A stretch of 64,000 bases of DNA, taken from positions 186,001 to 250,000 of the forward strand of contig NZ_JASD01000008.1 of the NCBI RefSeq assembly GCF_000622385.1, given 5' to 3'. Both the position numbers and the translations under genes were made by a program. The notes below the pieces were generated by a model. The model was not told the DNA's origin. It made no database searches and was given only the letters and a program-made list of their open reading frames with translations. Below, one piece after another: positions 7,855 to 18,026 of this stretch. The stretch's first letter is position 1; each line of letters starts with the position of its first letter. Source of the stretch: Sulfitobacter noctilucicola (lineage in GTDB: Bacteria; Pseudomonadota; Alphaproteobacteria; Rhodobacterales; Rhodobacteraceae).

Positions 7855-8888
7855 TGTTTTTTGCCTCTGACAATGCGGGACCTGTGCACCCCGATGTGAT
7901 GAAACGCGTAATCGCCGCAAATGATGCGCATCAGATGCCTTATGGCAAAGATATTATCATGGACGAGGTGCGAAATCGCATCCGCGACGTCTTTGAGGCA
8001 CCCGAAGCAGCGGTGTATCTTGTCGCGACCGGCACGGCGGCAAATGTACTGGCGCTTGCCTGTTATACGCAGCCTTGGCAGACGACGTTTTGTTCGAAAG
8101 TCGCGCATATTCAGATGGATGAGTGTAACGCGCCCGAGTTCTATGCAGGCGGGGCAAAGCTCACTTTGATCGACACCGAAGACAAGATGACGCCTGCCGC
8201 ACTGGACGCGGCGATTGCCGGCCAGACTGTGGGCAACGTACATGGCGCACAACCCGGCGCAGTGTCGATCACCCAAGTCACAGAACGCGGTTCGGTGCAT
8301 ACGCTGGACGAACTACGCGCCCTGACTGCGGTGGCCAAGGCGCATAATCTCCCCGTGCATCTGGACGGGGCGCGGTTTGCGAACGCACAGGTTTCACTGG
8401 GCTGCACAGCGGCGGAAATGACATGGAAGTCGGGCGTTGATGTTGTGAGCTTTGGCGGTACGAAAAACGGCTGTATGGGCGTCGAAGCCGTTGTTTTCTT
8501 CGATCCATCCAAAGCCTGGGAATTCGAGTTGCGCCGTAAACGTGGCGCGCACCTGTTCTCCAAACACCGCTTTCTTTCGGCACAGATGGCCGGATACCTT
8601 GAGGGTGATACATGGCTGGAGATAGCCCGTCAGTCCAATGGTCATGCCGCTTATCTCGCAGAGGGCCTGCGAGAAAAAGGGGCCGAGTTCTTGCACAGTC
8701 CTGATGCCAACATGATTTTTGCCCGCTGGCCCCGCAGCGTACATCAAAAGCTGCATGATGCAGGCGCAAAGTATTATCTGTGGGACGGACTGCTGGAAGG
8801 TCCGGCGGAGGAGTTGGTCGCGGCACGTCTTGTGTGTGACTGGTCCATCGGCCGCGACAACATTGATGCGTTCCTAAGCCACTTCTAG
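7854..8888 (+). CDS. Threonine aldolase family protein (PLP-dependent)
   Basis: 344 residues, beta-eliminating lyase/low-specificity L-threonine aldolase family, fold-type I PLP enzyme. It cleaves L-threonine or L-allo-threonine to glycine and acetaldehyde by homology. N-terminal FFASDNAGPVHPDVM is the family opening (S/T-D-N). LVATGTAANVLAL is the cofactor phosphate region. VHLDGARFANA carries the Asp that contacts the PLP ring nitrogen, and SFGGTKNG holds the Schiff-base lysine near residue 200. The start overlaps the YcgN stop by one base. Confidence 0.87.
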   Translation: MFFASDNAGPVHPDVMKRVIAANDAHQMPYGKDIIMDEVRNRIRDVFEAPEAAVYLVATGTAANVLALACYTQPWQTTFCSKVAHIQMDECNAPEFYAGGAKLTLIDTEDKMTPAALDAAIAGQTVGNVHGAQPGAVSITQVTERGSVHTLDELRALTAVAKAHNLPVHLDGARFANAQVSLGCTAAEMTWKSGVDVVSFGGTKNGCMGVEAVVFFDPSKAWEFELRRKRGAHLFSKHRFLSAQMAGYLEGDTWLEIARQSNGHAAYLAEGLREKGAEFLHSPDANMIFARWPRSVHQKLHDAGAKYYLWDGLLEGPAEELVAARLVCDWSIGRDNIDAFLSHF

Positions 8889-8953
8889 GGGCGAGCTGTC
8901 AGGCCGGACGCTTCATACGATCCATACCCGACGCCCGATATTCGCAAAAGCTG

Positions 8954-9760
8954 TCAGCTGCGTCCAAGCAGAGCGCCTATTTCGGTCGCGACCTCTGCCG
9001 GATGGCTGATCGGTGCCATGTGACCTGCCCCTTTGATGACAGCACCGGTGGCGTTCGGCAATCGTGCGAGCAAACCGTCATGGGTCGCGATGATTGCCGC
9101 ATGCGCATCCTCGCCGCGCAAAACGAGTGTCGGCACAGAACAGGCATCCAGCGCACCCGGTGCAAGCAAACCGGCAGTATCATCAAATAACAGTGACTGG
9201 GTATCGGGCACGACCTGCACACCGCGCGTCATAGCGGCCCGTGTGCGCTCCGGCAGGCTGTCCCAAGCCGGCGCATCGCTGCTCCACATCCGGTTGAAAG
9301 CACGTGCAGCTTTTTCAAACGCACCTGATTGTATCGCATCATTGAAAGGCTTCGCACTGACCGCGTGCTGGGCAAGCGTTTCGGGCGCATCGTTCTGCGC
9401 TACGGCGAAGAACACAGGCTCAATCACCGTGAGGCTTCGCAAACGTTCGGGGTGAGCAATTGCCAGCATCAGCCCGATAACCGCGCCAAAAGAATGTCCG
9501 ATAACGTCCACCGGACCATCGTCAGGCAGTGCGGCCAGGCTTGCCGCAAAAGTGGTTTCGGCAAAGTCGCTCTGCCCATCCCAATCCGGACTGCGGCCAT
9601 GGCTGGGCATATCTGGCGCAATCAGAGTAAGCTCCGGAAGCGCCTTGGAAATCCCTGCCCATGCACCGCCAAAGGCCATGGTACAGTGCAAAGCCAATGC
9701 CTGCCGCGGTCCATCACCCAAGGTGGCGATATGAGGCGCAAAGCCTTGCTGAACGGTCAT
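8954..9760 (-). CDS. Alpha/beta hydrolase
   Basis: 268 residues, alpha/beta-hydrolase fold. Visible parts: the oxyanion region LALHCTMAFGGAW, the nucleophile elbow GHSFGAVIGL (Ser near residue 91), a C-terminal acid candidate in LVLRGEDAHA, and the catalytic His in IKGAGHMAPISHP near residue 250. Substrate unknown; esterase or thioesterase are both possible. It overlaps the DsbA-like gene upstream by 4 nt, so the two form a two-gene minus-strand operon, convergent with the threonine aldolase gene. Confidence 0.8.
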   Translation of the reverse strand: MTVQQGFAPHIATLGDGPRQALALHCTMAFGGAWAGISKALPELTLIAPDMPSHGRSPDWDGQSDFAETTFAASLAALPDDGPVDVIGHSFGAVIGLMLAIAHPERLRSLTVIEPVFFAVAQNDAPETLAQHAVSAKPFNDAIQSGAFEKAARAFNRMWSSDAPAWDSLPERTRAAMTRGVQVVPDTQSLLFDDTAGLLAPGALDACSVPTLVLRGEDAHAAIIATHDGLLARLPNATGAVIKGAGHMAPISHPAEVATEIGALLGRS

Positions 9761-10353
9761 AATTTACCCGACAAATAGGCGTCTACGTCTTCGATCCGGT
9801 CCTGCCCCCAGAACCGCTGATCGTCGACAATAAAGAACGGCGCACCGAACACGCCGCGCTCCACCGCTTCTTCGAGGTTGCGTGAATAGGTCTCTGCTCC
9901 TTCAAGCAGACCGCTGTCCGCCAGCTTCGGGTCAAATCCGGCTTCGCTCAGGCAGGCGCGTATTACATCATCCTGCGCGATGTCTTTCTCTTCCGCCCAG
10001 ACGGCGCGGAAGATTGCGTGGGCAAGCGCACCCAGATCACCGCCACCCGCGTTTTGTGCCGCGATAAAGGCATAGGCAGAAGGCGCACCATTGGTCGGCC
10101 AATGCGCAGGCTTGAGGTTGAACGGAAGTCCAAGCTTTTTTGCCTGACGCGGCAATTCCTGTGCGCGGTATTCAATACGACTGACATGACGATCCTTGGG
10201 GGGCGTGCCGCCTGTGCGACCAAATGCTGTGATCAGATCGAAAGGCTTATAATTGATCGTAGCGCCGTGTTTTGCGGCAACCGCTTCCAGCCGCTGGTCG
10301 GCAAGGTAACAGTAGGGGGACAGTGTTGCGAAAAAGTAGTCGATCTGGGCCAT
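9757..10353 (-). CDS. 2-hydroxychromene-2-carboxylate isomerase / DsbA-family protein
   Basis: 198 residues. The thioredoxin-fold N-terminus reads FFATLSPYCYLADQRL: a serine stands where the DsbA CxxC would begin, as in kappa-class GST-like HCCA isomerases. PTNGAPSAYAF and the C-terminal ERGVFGAPFFIVDDQRFWGQ (cis-Pro loop, GxxxGQDR) also fit. It probably uses glutathione; the natural substrate in this organism is unknown. First gene of the pair with the downstream hydrolase, divergent from prs with a 92-nt gap. Confidence 0.82.
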   Translation of the reverse strand: MAQIDYFFATLSPYCYLADQRLEAVAAKHGATINYKPFDLITAFGRTGGTPPKDRHVSRIEYRAQELPRQAKKLGLPFNLKPAHWPTNGAPSAYAFIAAQNAGGGDLGALAHAIFRAVWAEEKDIAQDDVIRACLSEAGFDPKLADSGLLEGAETYSRNLEEAVERGVFGAPFFIVDDQRFWGQDRIEDVDAYLSGKL

Positions 10354-10445
10354 TTGGACCTCCGTAAGGTTTGCGGCACGTTAGCTGCGTGCTAAGCGAG
10401 GTTCAATGTCACGAATCTGTCATACGCCGCTGCCACGGAGCCCCT

Positions 10446-11465
10446 ATGTCCCGCACTTCTGAGCCGAAACTCATCTCGGGCAATGCCAATATGCCCCTGG
10501 CCACTGCAATCGCACGGCGCATGTCGCTGCATCGGGGGGTCAACGTCGGATTGGTCGATGCCCGCGTCGAACGGTTCAATGACGGCGAGATTTTTGTCGA
10601 AGTGTTCGAAAACGTACGCGGCGAGGATATGTTCATTATCCAGTCTACGTCAAATCCAGCCAATGATAACCTGATGGAATTGCTGATTATGGCTGACGCG
10701 CTGCGCCGTTCATCTGCCGCACGCGTAACGGCCGTTCTGCCCTACTTCGGCTATGCCCGACAGGACCGCCGCACAAAGGCCCGTACGCCGATCACCGCAA
10801 AGATGGTTGCGAACATGCTGGTCGGTACCGGCATCGAACGTGTGCTGACAATGGATCTACACGCGGCCCAAATTCAGGGTTTCTTCGACATTCCTGTCGA
10901 TAACCTTTACGCCTCTCCCGTCTTTGCCCTCGACATTAAACACGAGTTCAAGGACCGCATGGATGAGTTGATGGTCGTATCACCCGACGTCGGTGGCGTG
11001 GCCCGTGCGCGAGAGTTGGCGAAACGTATCAATTCACCCTTGGCGATCGTGGATAAGCGCCGCGAGAAGCCCGGTGAAATCGCCGAGATGACTGTCATCG
11101 GGGACGTAACCGGCAAGACATGTCTGATTGTCGATGACATCTGCGACACCGCAGGAACGCTGTGCAAAGCTGCCGAGGTCCTGCTAGAAAACGGTGCCAA
11201 AGAAGTGCATTCCTACATTTCGCACGGTGTGATGTCCGGCCCAGCCGTAGAACGCGTTACGAATTCCGTGATGAAATCGCTGGTGATAACGGATTCGATT
11301 GCGCCAACGGAAGAGATCAAGAAAGCGGCGAACATCCGTATCGTGCCAACAGCGCCGATCTTTGCGCAGGCAATCCTGAACATCTGGAATGGTACAAGTG
11401 TGTCATCGTTGTTTGAGGCTGACACTCTCGGACCGATCTATGACGGGATGTACAAACCGGAGTAA
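10446..11465 (+). CDS. prs: Ribose-phosphate pyrophosphokinase (PRPP synthetase)
   Basis: Makes 5-phosphoribosyl 1-pyrophosphate from ribose 5-phosphate and ATP, feeding purine, pyrimidine, histidine, tryptophan and NAD synthesis. 339 residues from ATG 10446, which has GGAG five bases upstream; the in-frame ATG at 10371 would add an unlikely basic extension. Motifs: [28 protein letters not shown] (ATP loop), LDHAAQ-type segment [19 protein letters not shown], and the PRPP-binding loop [11 protein letters not shown]. About 20 residues longer than the E. coli enzyme. Confidence 0.95.
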   Translation: MSRTSEPKLISGNANMPLATAIARRMSLHRGVNVGLVDARVERFNDGEIFVEVFENVRGEDMFIIQSTSNPANDNLMELLIMADALRRSSAARVTAVLPYFGYARQDRRTKARTPITAKMVANMLVGTGIERVLTMDLHAAQIQGFFDIPVDNLYASPVFALDIKHEFKDRMDELMVVSPDVGGVARARELAKRINSPLAIVDKRREKPGEIAEMTVIGDVTGKTCLIVDDICDTAGTLCKAAEVLLENGAKEVHSYISHGVMSGPAVERVTNSVMKSLVITDSIAPTEEIKKAANIRIVPTAPIFAQAILNIWNGTSVSSLFEADTLGPIYDGMYKPE

Positions 11466-11569
11466 GGTGGGATTCGGGACGCAATGCTGCCCGAATAAAT
11501 TCTACTTTTGTTGTTACTAACCTTTGTGCGCGTCACGTCGACTTGAGCGCCCAATGGAGTGATATAATA

Positions 11570-11749
11570 ATGGAGCTGCTGGCCTTTTTGCACGAGTATC
11601 ATCTCATTCAAATCGTGCCTTTCGTTGGTTTTATTCTTTACCTTACGATCAAGAATAACCGCAGCAAACGAAATGGGGCGGTGCGTCGCAGCAATCGCTC
11701 GACGTCCAGAACTTCAGAATACTACAGCACAGAAGTCGACGAGCTTTAG
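11570..11749 (+). CDS. Small single-pass membrane protein of unknown function
   Basis: 59 residues from ATG 11570 (a TTG at 11543 is also open). One hydrophobic segment, about residues 11-28 (LIQIVPFVGFILYLTIK), is followed by a strongly basic and serine-rich tail (NNRSKRNGAVRRSNRSTSR), so the C-terminus is probably cytoplasmic. No family recognised. A GGAG lies about 12 nt upstream, a rather long spacing. It sits about 100 nt after prs and could be its own transcription unit. Confidence 0.4.
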   Translation: MELLAFLHEYHLIQIVPFVGFILYLTIKNNRSKRNGAVRRSNRSTSRTSEYYSTEVDEL

Positions 11750-11830
11750 CAATTGATGTTCGCATCATCCGCCAGCACGGGCTTTCAGCAATCACGTCAG
11801 ATACCAGAAAACAGTTCCGATAGCTGAAAG

Positions 11831-12181
11831 TCAGGTCACGTCCCAATCATCAAGTTCCGACATCTCGCCAATTGCCATCCATGCAATGCGAATGCGCGCG
11901 ATGCGTGTGTCGCCCCAAGTACGGAACACCATGTCAAAGCCGGTCTTGGTCACCGCTTCTGCCTCGACGTCTGCGCGCATGATAGTGGTCGCATCCAAGT
12001 CCCATAGGGACGGCGACAGCTGCACCGTAGGCGGCTCTTTATACTTTTCGGAGAACTTGATATGGCGGCGGCGCTCGCGTTGACCACGTCCCGTCCACAT
12101 TTCACCGCCGTCTTCGTAATCGGAGAACAGGATCACATCACCGCTGTCTATTCCGACGGTATGGCTTCTAAGCTTCTTCAT
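11831..12181 (-). CDS. H-type lectin domain protein
   Basis: 116 residues, essentially one H-type lectin domain. Typical features: VLFSDYEDGGEMWTG-like opening (DVILFSDYEDGGEMWTG), KFSEKYKEPPTVQLSPSLWD strands, and FRTWGDTRIARIRIAWMAIG at the end. The family fold resembles discoidin II/Helix pomatia agglutinin and binds N-acetylgalactosamine in eukaryotes; in Rhodobacteraceae it is a common cytosolic protein with no signal peptide, and its ligand is unknown. Confidence 0.78.
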   Translation of the reverse strand: MKKLRSHTVGIDSGDVILFSDYEDGGEMWTGRGQRERRRHIKFSEKYKEPPTVQLSPSLWDLDATTIMRADVEAEAVTKTGFDMVFRTWGDTRIARIRIAWMAIGEMSELDDWDVT

Positions 12182-12273
12182 AAATCAAGTCCGGCGTGTC
12201 TATCTGGGTTTGGTACAAGGAAATGGAATGCTCCGTAGTGCACGAAGGGGCGCTAAGCTGAACGCCCGCCTCG

Positions 12274-12633
12274 TCAGGGGTTTATCCTGACCTTGGTGTG
12301 CTTTGCAAACTTCCTGCAATACTGCGTCCAATCGCGAAAATCTTCGGAGAAGAATACGCCTGAACCCTTCTGCTCCCACGCGTCTGTTTTGACATCTATG
12401 CGGTCCCAGACTGCATCGATCGACGTGGGTTTGCCTTCAATCTCTGACTGTCTGACCGCGGCTTCCGCCCACTGGATCGCCGCTTGCATCAATTTGTCAG
12501 CACTTTCGTCGGTCCTGACCCACTGTGCAGCGTTCTGATAGACTGAAGCGCAGTCAGCCATGCTTTCGCTATAGGGCTGTGCAGAAGCGGCAGATGCAGT
12601 GCACAGCACACCAGCAACGATCAGAAAGCGCAT
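12274..12633 (-). CDS. Small periplasmic protein of unknown function
   Basis: 119 residues from ATG 12633, which has an AAAGG upstream; the longer open frame to 12726 is ignored because it would bury the signal peptide. The signal peptide is MRFLIVAGVLCTASAASA with probable cleavage before QPYSE. The mature part is helical and carries two cysteines (ADCASVYQ and TQYCRKF), suitable for one disulfide. No family recognised. It is downstream of the atp terminator on the same strand. Confidence 0.6.
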   Translation of the reverse strand: MRFLIVAGVLCTASAASAQPYSESMADCASVYQNAAQWVRTDESADKLMQAAIQWAEAAVRQSEIEGKPTSIDAVWDRIDVKTDAWEQKGSGVFFSEDFRDWTQYCRKFAKHTKVRINP

Positions 12634-12730
12634 GGTATCAACCTTTGAGAAAACCCCGAATTTCTCGAACGATAGCGGATCGGATCGACCGAAGTGGGGC
12701 AATGCGGCGCCAAAAAGGCGATACACATAG

Positions 12731-12760
12731 AAAAAGGCTCCGCATCAACTGCGGAGCCTT
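12731..12760 (-). terminator. Intrinsic terminator of the atp operon
   Basis: On the minus strand an 11-bp perfect stem (AAGGCTCCGCA/TGCGGAGCCTT, loop of 5 nt) is followed by five T residues. It lies 26 nt after the atpC stop. Confidence 0.88.
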
Positions 12761-12785
12761 CCTCAAACTTCACAAGTAGCCGCGC

Positions 12786-13214
12786 TTATTGCTTGGCTGT
12801 CAGGCCCATATGTTCGCCCATCGCTACCATATCCGAGAGCAGCTTGGCGGCATCGTCTACCGGACCCGGCTCATTCTCGAACGTAGTTTTCGCGTTGGAA
12901 TACATGGTCTTGGCTTCTTCGATCATCTCGTCCAGATGCTCTTGCGTCATGTCACCTTTCGCCAAAGCGCGTTCGGCCAGAACCGAAACGCCATCGGCGC
13001 GGATTTCTGCAAACCCACCAGTTACCACATAGTCGGAGGTCCCTTCAGGACCTTCAACTGTGAGCACACCGGGGCGCAGTGTGGTGATGGTTGGGCTGTG
13101 CCCTTCCATCGCCGTCATGTCGCCATCGGCACCGGGGATCTGGACGGATGTGACCTGCAGTGAGGCCAACCGCCGCTCGGGCGATACCAGATCGAATTGC
13201 ATCGTGTCTGCCAT
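12786..13214 (-). CDS. atpC: ATP synthase F1 subunit epsilon
   Basis: 142 residues. Central-stalk subunit that couples rotor and catalytic head and can inhibit ATP hydrolysis. The beta-sandwich N-terminal domain is clear ([47 protein letters not shown]), followed by a short helical C-terminus ([20 protein letters not shown]). Last gene of the F1 operon, 13 nt after atpD and directly before the terminator. Confidence 0.93.
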   Translation of the reverse strand: MADTMQFDLVSPERRLASLQVTSVQIPGADGDMTAMEGHSPTITTLRPGVLTVEGPEGTSDYVVTGGFAEIRADGVSVLAERALAKGDMTQEHLDEMIEEAKTMYSNAKTTFENEPGPVDDAAKLLSDMVAMGEHMGLTAKQ

Positions 13215-13227
13215 TGCTCAGGCTCCC

Positions 13228-14670
<1,443 letters not shown>

Positions 14671-15549
14671 TTACAGCGCTTCCGCGCCGGAAATGATTTC
14701 GATCAGCTCGTTCGTGATGACGGCCTGACGGGAACGGTTGTATTCGATCGTAAGGCTCTCGATCATGTCGCCCGCGTTGCGGGTCGCGTTGTCCATCGCG
14801 GACATCCGCGCGCCTTGCTCAGACGCGGCATTTTCAAGAAGACCCGAGAAGATCGCCGTGGCGACACCGCGTGGCAGCAGGTCGGCAAGGATCGCTTCTT
14901 CGGAAGGCTCATAATCGAAAAGGGTAGATGCCCCTTCGTCTTCGCCTGCATCCTCGAACTTGGCGGGGATGATCTGTTGCGCCTGCGGGATCTGGCTGAC
15001 GACGTTCACGAACTCGGCGTAGAACAATGTTGCTACATCAAACTCGCCTGCGTCAAAGCGGCCCAGCACGTCCTTGGCAATGCCTTGGGCATCCACATAG
15101 CTCAGGCGCTTTACGTCCGTCAGATCTACGTGGCCAACCAGATGGGCGGCGTAGTCCCGCTTCAACTGATCGCGGCCTTTTTTGCCAACGGTAAGGATTT
15201 TAACCTCTTTACCCTCGGCCAGCAGCTTCTGCGCGTGCGTTTTGGCTTTCTTTACGATGTTGGTGTTGAAACCACCGCAAAGACCACGCTCTGACGTCAT
15301 AACGATCAGCAGGTTCACCTTATCCGAGCCTGTGCCGCTCAGCAGCTTGGGCGCGGAATCGGACCCGCCAACGGAAGCCGCAAGTCCAGCCATCACAGCG
15401 TTGAAACGCTCTGTGTAGGGACGCGACATTTCCGCAGCTTCCTGCGCGCGGCGAAGCTTCGCCGCGGCAACCATTTGCATGGCTTTCGTGATCTTGCGCG
15501 TCGATTTGACGCTCGCGATCCGGTTTTTAAGGACTTTGAGATTTGCCAT
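14671..15549 (-). CDS. atpG: ATP synthase F1 subunit gamma
   Basis: Rotor shaft inside the alpha3beta3 head. 292 residues, the usual length. The N-terminal coiled-coil helix [20 protein letters not shown], the Rossmann-like middle ([14 protein letters not shown]) and the C-terminal helix ([20 protein letters not shown] then [12 protein letters not shown]) are all present. Between atpA and atpD, with 14 and 18 nt gaps. Confidence 0.96.
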   Translation of the reverse strand: MANLKVLKNRIASVKSTRKITKAMQMVAAAKLRRAQEAAEMSRPYTERFNAVMAGLAASVGGSDSAPKLLSGTGSDKVNLLIVMTSERGLCGGFNTNIVKKAKTHAQKLLAEGKEVKILTVGKKGRDQLKRDYAAHLVGHVDLTDVKRLSYVDAQGIAKDVLGRFDAGEFDVATLFYAEFVNVVSQIPQAQQIIPAKFEDAGEDEGASTLFDYEPSEEAILADLLPRGVATAIFSGLLENAASEQGARMSAMDNATRNAGDMIESLTIEYNRSRQAVITNELIEIISGAEAL

Positions 15550-15563
15550 TGGCTTCTCTCTCC

Positions 15564-17102
15564 TTAAGCGAAGTCAGCGGCGTAGGAATCGAGCGCAGCT
15601 TTGATTTTGTCTTCCAGCTCGTCTTTCACCTTGCGATCGTTGTTGGTGATATCCTTGAGCAGATCGGCATGCTTGCCACGCAGATGCGCGAGCAAGCCTT
15701 GCTCCCAGCGGCCAACGTCAGCAACAGGCAATTTGTCGAGGTAACCGTTGGTGCCAGCGTAGATGACGCAGACGATTTCGGCGTTGGACAAAGGCGCGTA
15801 CTGTGGCTGTTTCATCAGCTCAGTCAGGCGCGCACCACGGTTCAACAACTGCTGAGTGGACGCGTCCAGATCGGAACCGAACTGAGCAAAAGCGGCCATT
15901 TCACGGTATTGAGCGAGGGACAATTTCACCGGGCCGGCAACCGAAGACATCGCTTTGGTCTGGGCGGACGAACCAACACGGGAAACCGACAGACCAGTGT
16001 TCACAGCAGGACGGATACCTTGGTAGAACAATTCTGTTTCCAAGAAGATCTGACCGTCGGTGATCGAAATCACGTTTGTCGGAATAAACGCCGAAACGTC
16101 ACCACCTTGGGTTTCGATGATCGGCAGAGCTGTCAAAGAGCCGTTGCCCGCATCATCACCCAGCTTCGCGGAACGCTCAAGCAGACGGGAGTGAAGATAG
16201 AAAACGTCACCAGGATAAGCTTCACGGCCTGGTGGGCGACGCAGAAGCAGGGACATCTGGCGATAAGACACAGCCTGCTTGGACAAGTCATCATAGATTA
16301 TCAGGGCGTGACGGCCGTTGTCGCGGAAGAATTCCGCCATGGCTGTCGCAGCATAAGGTGCCAAGAACTGCATTGGTGCAGGCTCGGACGCGGTTGCGGC
16401 CACAACGATGGAATATTCAATCGCACCTGATTCTTCGAGCTTCTTGACCAGCTGCGCAACAGTGGAGCGCTTTTGACCAATCGCGACGTACACACAGTAC
16501 ATCTTTTTGCTCTCGTCACCTTCGGCAGCAGCGTTAACCTGCGCCTGGTTCAGCATCGCATCGAGAGCAACAGCAGTTTTACCTGTCTGGCGGTCACCAA
16601 TGATCAGCTCACGCTGGCCACGGCCAATCGGGATCATCGCGTCAACGGATTTCAGACCTGTCGCCATCGGCTCGTGAACCGATTTACGCGGGATGATGCC
16701 CGGCGCTTTTACGTCCGCGATACCGCGCTGTGTCGCGCCGATCGGGCCTTTGCCGTCAATTGGGTTACCCAGACCGTCAACAACACGACCCAGCAGTTCG
16801 TTACCGATTGGCACGTCCACGATGGAGTTCGTACGCTTGACGGTATCGCCTTCTTTAATGTCACGGTCGGAACCGAAGATAACAACACCAACGTTGTCGG
16901 CTTCAAGGTTCAGGGCCATACCCTGAATACCACCGGGGAATTCGACCATCTCGCCGGCTTGGACATTGTCCAAACCGTATACACGCGCAATACCGTCACC
17001 GACGGAAAGCACGCGACCGACTTCGGCGACTTCTGCTTCTTGACCGAAATTCTTGATCTGGTCCTTCAGGATCGCAGAAATTTCTGCAGCTTGGATACCC
17101 AT
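15564..17102 (-). CDS. atpA: ATP synthase F1 subunit alpha
   Basis: Non-catalytic nucleotide-binding subunit of F1. 512 residues. Walker [12 protein letters not shown] near residue 170, [20 protein letters not shown], the [17 protein letters not shown] region, and the arginine-finger context [20 protein letters not shown]. Its start directly follows the atpH stop with no gap (17102/17103). The F0 genes are not nearby, as is usual in alphaproteobacteria. Confidence 0.97.
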   Translation of the reverse strand: MGIQAAEISAILKDQIKNFGQEAEVAEVGRVLSVGDGIARVYGLDNVQAGEMVEFPGGIQGMALNLEADNVGVVIFGSDRDIKEGDTVKRTNSIVDVPIGNELLGRVVDGLGNPIDGKGPIGATQRGIADVKAPGIIPRKSVHEPMATGLKSVDAMIPIGRGQRELIIGDRQTGKTAVALDAMLNQAQVNAAAEGDESKKMYCVYVAIGQKRSTVAQLVKKLEESGAIEYSIVVAATASEPAPMQFLAPYAATAMAEFFRDNGRHALIIYDDLSKQAVSYRQMSLLLRRPPGREAYPGDVFYLHSRLLERSAKLGDDAGNGSLTALPIIETQGGDVSAFIPTNVISITDGQIFLETELFYQGIRPAVNTGLSVSRVGSSAQTKAMSSVAGPVKLSLAQYREMAAFAQFGSDLDASTQQLLNRGARLTELMKQPQYAPLSNAEIVCVIYAGTNGYLDKLPVADVGRWEQGLLAHLRGKHADLLKDITNNDRKVKDELEDKIKAALDSYAADFA

Positions 17103-17669
17103 TTATCCGACCTCTTTCATTACATTCTGGAGGGAATTGAGCTTTGAGCGGATCGACGTATCGATCATCTTGGAGCCCACTTTGACGATAAGACCGCCGA
17201 TGAGGGATTCATCAACGGTCGTTTGGAGTGATACGGTTTTGCCGGTGGTCGCCTTGAGCGACTTGGCAAGCTTGTCTGATTGCGCTTTCGTCAGCGCCTT
17301 CGCGGAAGTGACCTCGGCGGTGACCTCGCCTTTGTCTGCAGCAATCGTGTCGCGCAGCGTTTTGACCAAAGCAGGCAACACAAACAGACGGCGCTTGGAT
17401 GCCATCAGTGCGAGTGTGTTGGTCATTGTCTGGGACAACTTGGCTTTTTTCGCGATGGCCGCAACAGCAGCCCCCTGCTCTTCCCGGCTATAAACGGGCG
17501 AATTGATCAGATCGCGGAAATCTTCGCTGTCGTTCAGCGCACCCTGCAGGGATTCCAGATCGGATTCGATTGCTTTTACCGCTTTGGCGTCTTTGGCAAT
17601 CTCGTAGACAGCAGACGCATAGCGCTGCGCAATGCCGGTGGAAATCGAAGCTGTTTCGGACACGTGCAT
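17103..17669 (-). CDS. atpH: ATP synthase F1 subunit delta
   Basis: Peripheral-stalk subunit that attaches F1 to the b subunits. 188 residues from ATG 17669. Conserved parts: IAQRYASAVYEIAKD at the N-terminus and the C-terminal VDESLIGGLIVKVGSKMIDT then RSKLNSLQNVM. A TTG at 17681 is in frame and would add four residues; the GAGAGG that precedes ATG 17669 abuts it without spacing, so the exact start is uncertain. First gene of the F1 operon. Confidence 0.92.
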   Translation of the reverse strand: MHVSETASISTGIAQRYASAVYEIAKDAKAVKAIESDLESLQGALNDSEDFRDLINSPVYSREEQGAAVAAIAKKAKLSQTMTNTLALMASKRRLFVLPALVKTLRDTIAADKGEVTAEVTSAKALTKAQSDKLAKSLKATTGKTVSLQTTVDESLIGGLIVKVGSKMIDTSIRSKLNSLQNVMKEVG

Positions 17670-18026
17670 CCTCTCATTCAATTATACCAGACCTGCGCAC
17701 CTAGAGACGCGTCGCCGGTTCGTTGGCGCGGCTTGAAGTAATTCAAGACGTCTAAATCAGGGGCCATGTAGCAGAGGGTTTGCCGCACCGCAACACGCTA
17801 ACGTGCGCTGAAGTGACCCTTCGGCCCCATTATTTTGTAGCGTTAGCGCAAGCAAGGCCAACAAGGTGAATTGTGGCGGTATTGGCCCGATCTCCGAAAC
17901 AATTATACGATTCTTGCCGCGCTGTCGCCGCGTTTCGCCCTACTGAAGCCAAGATTTTCCAACATAACATAAAAATTAATTCAAACGGCCTCCGAAAAAC
18001 CGGCCGATCACATGAGGATGAGCAGC
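17670..18026. promoter_or_regulatory. Divergent intergenic region between atpH and the acidic protein gene
   Basis: 357 bases without a credible gene. It must carry the atp operon promoter on the minus strand and the promoter of the acidic-protein gene on the plus strand. A small inverted repeat CTTGAA-GTAA-TTCAAG lies at 17732-17747. The 3' half (17941-18000) is AT-rich. I could not assign a convincing -35/-10 pair to either side. Confidence 0.4.

Noticed and set aside
11775..11827. Inverted repeat CTTTCAGC...GCTGAAAG downstream of the small membrane protein
   Set aside because: The arms are separated by about 37 nt and no T-run follows; too weak to call a terminator.
15543..16430. 295-codon plus-strand frame inside atpA, and similar ones in atpD and atpG
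   Set aside because: Antisense to highly conserved F1 genes; no ribosome site; composition is that of a shadow frame.
17681..17686. TATAAT on the minus strand next to the atpH start
   Set aside because: No -35 element at the right distance, and transcription would start inside the coding region.
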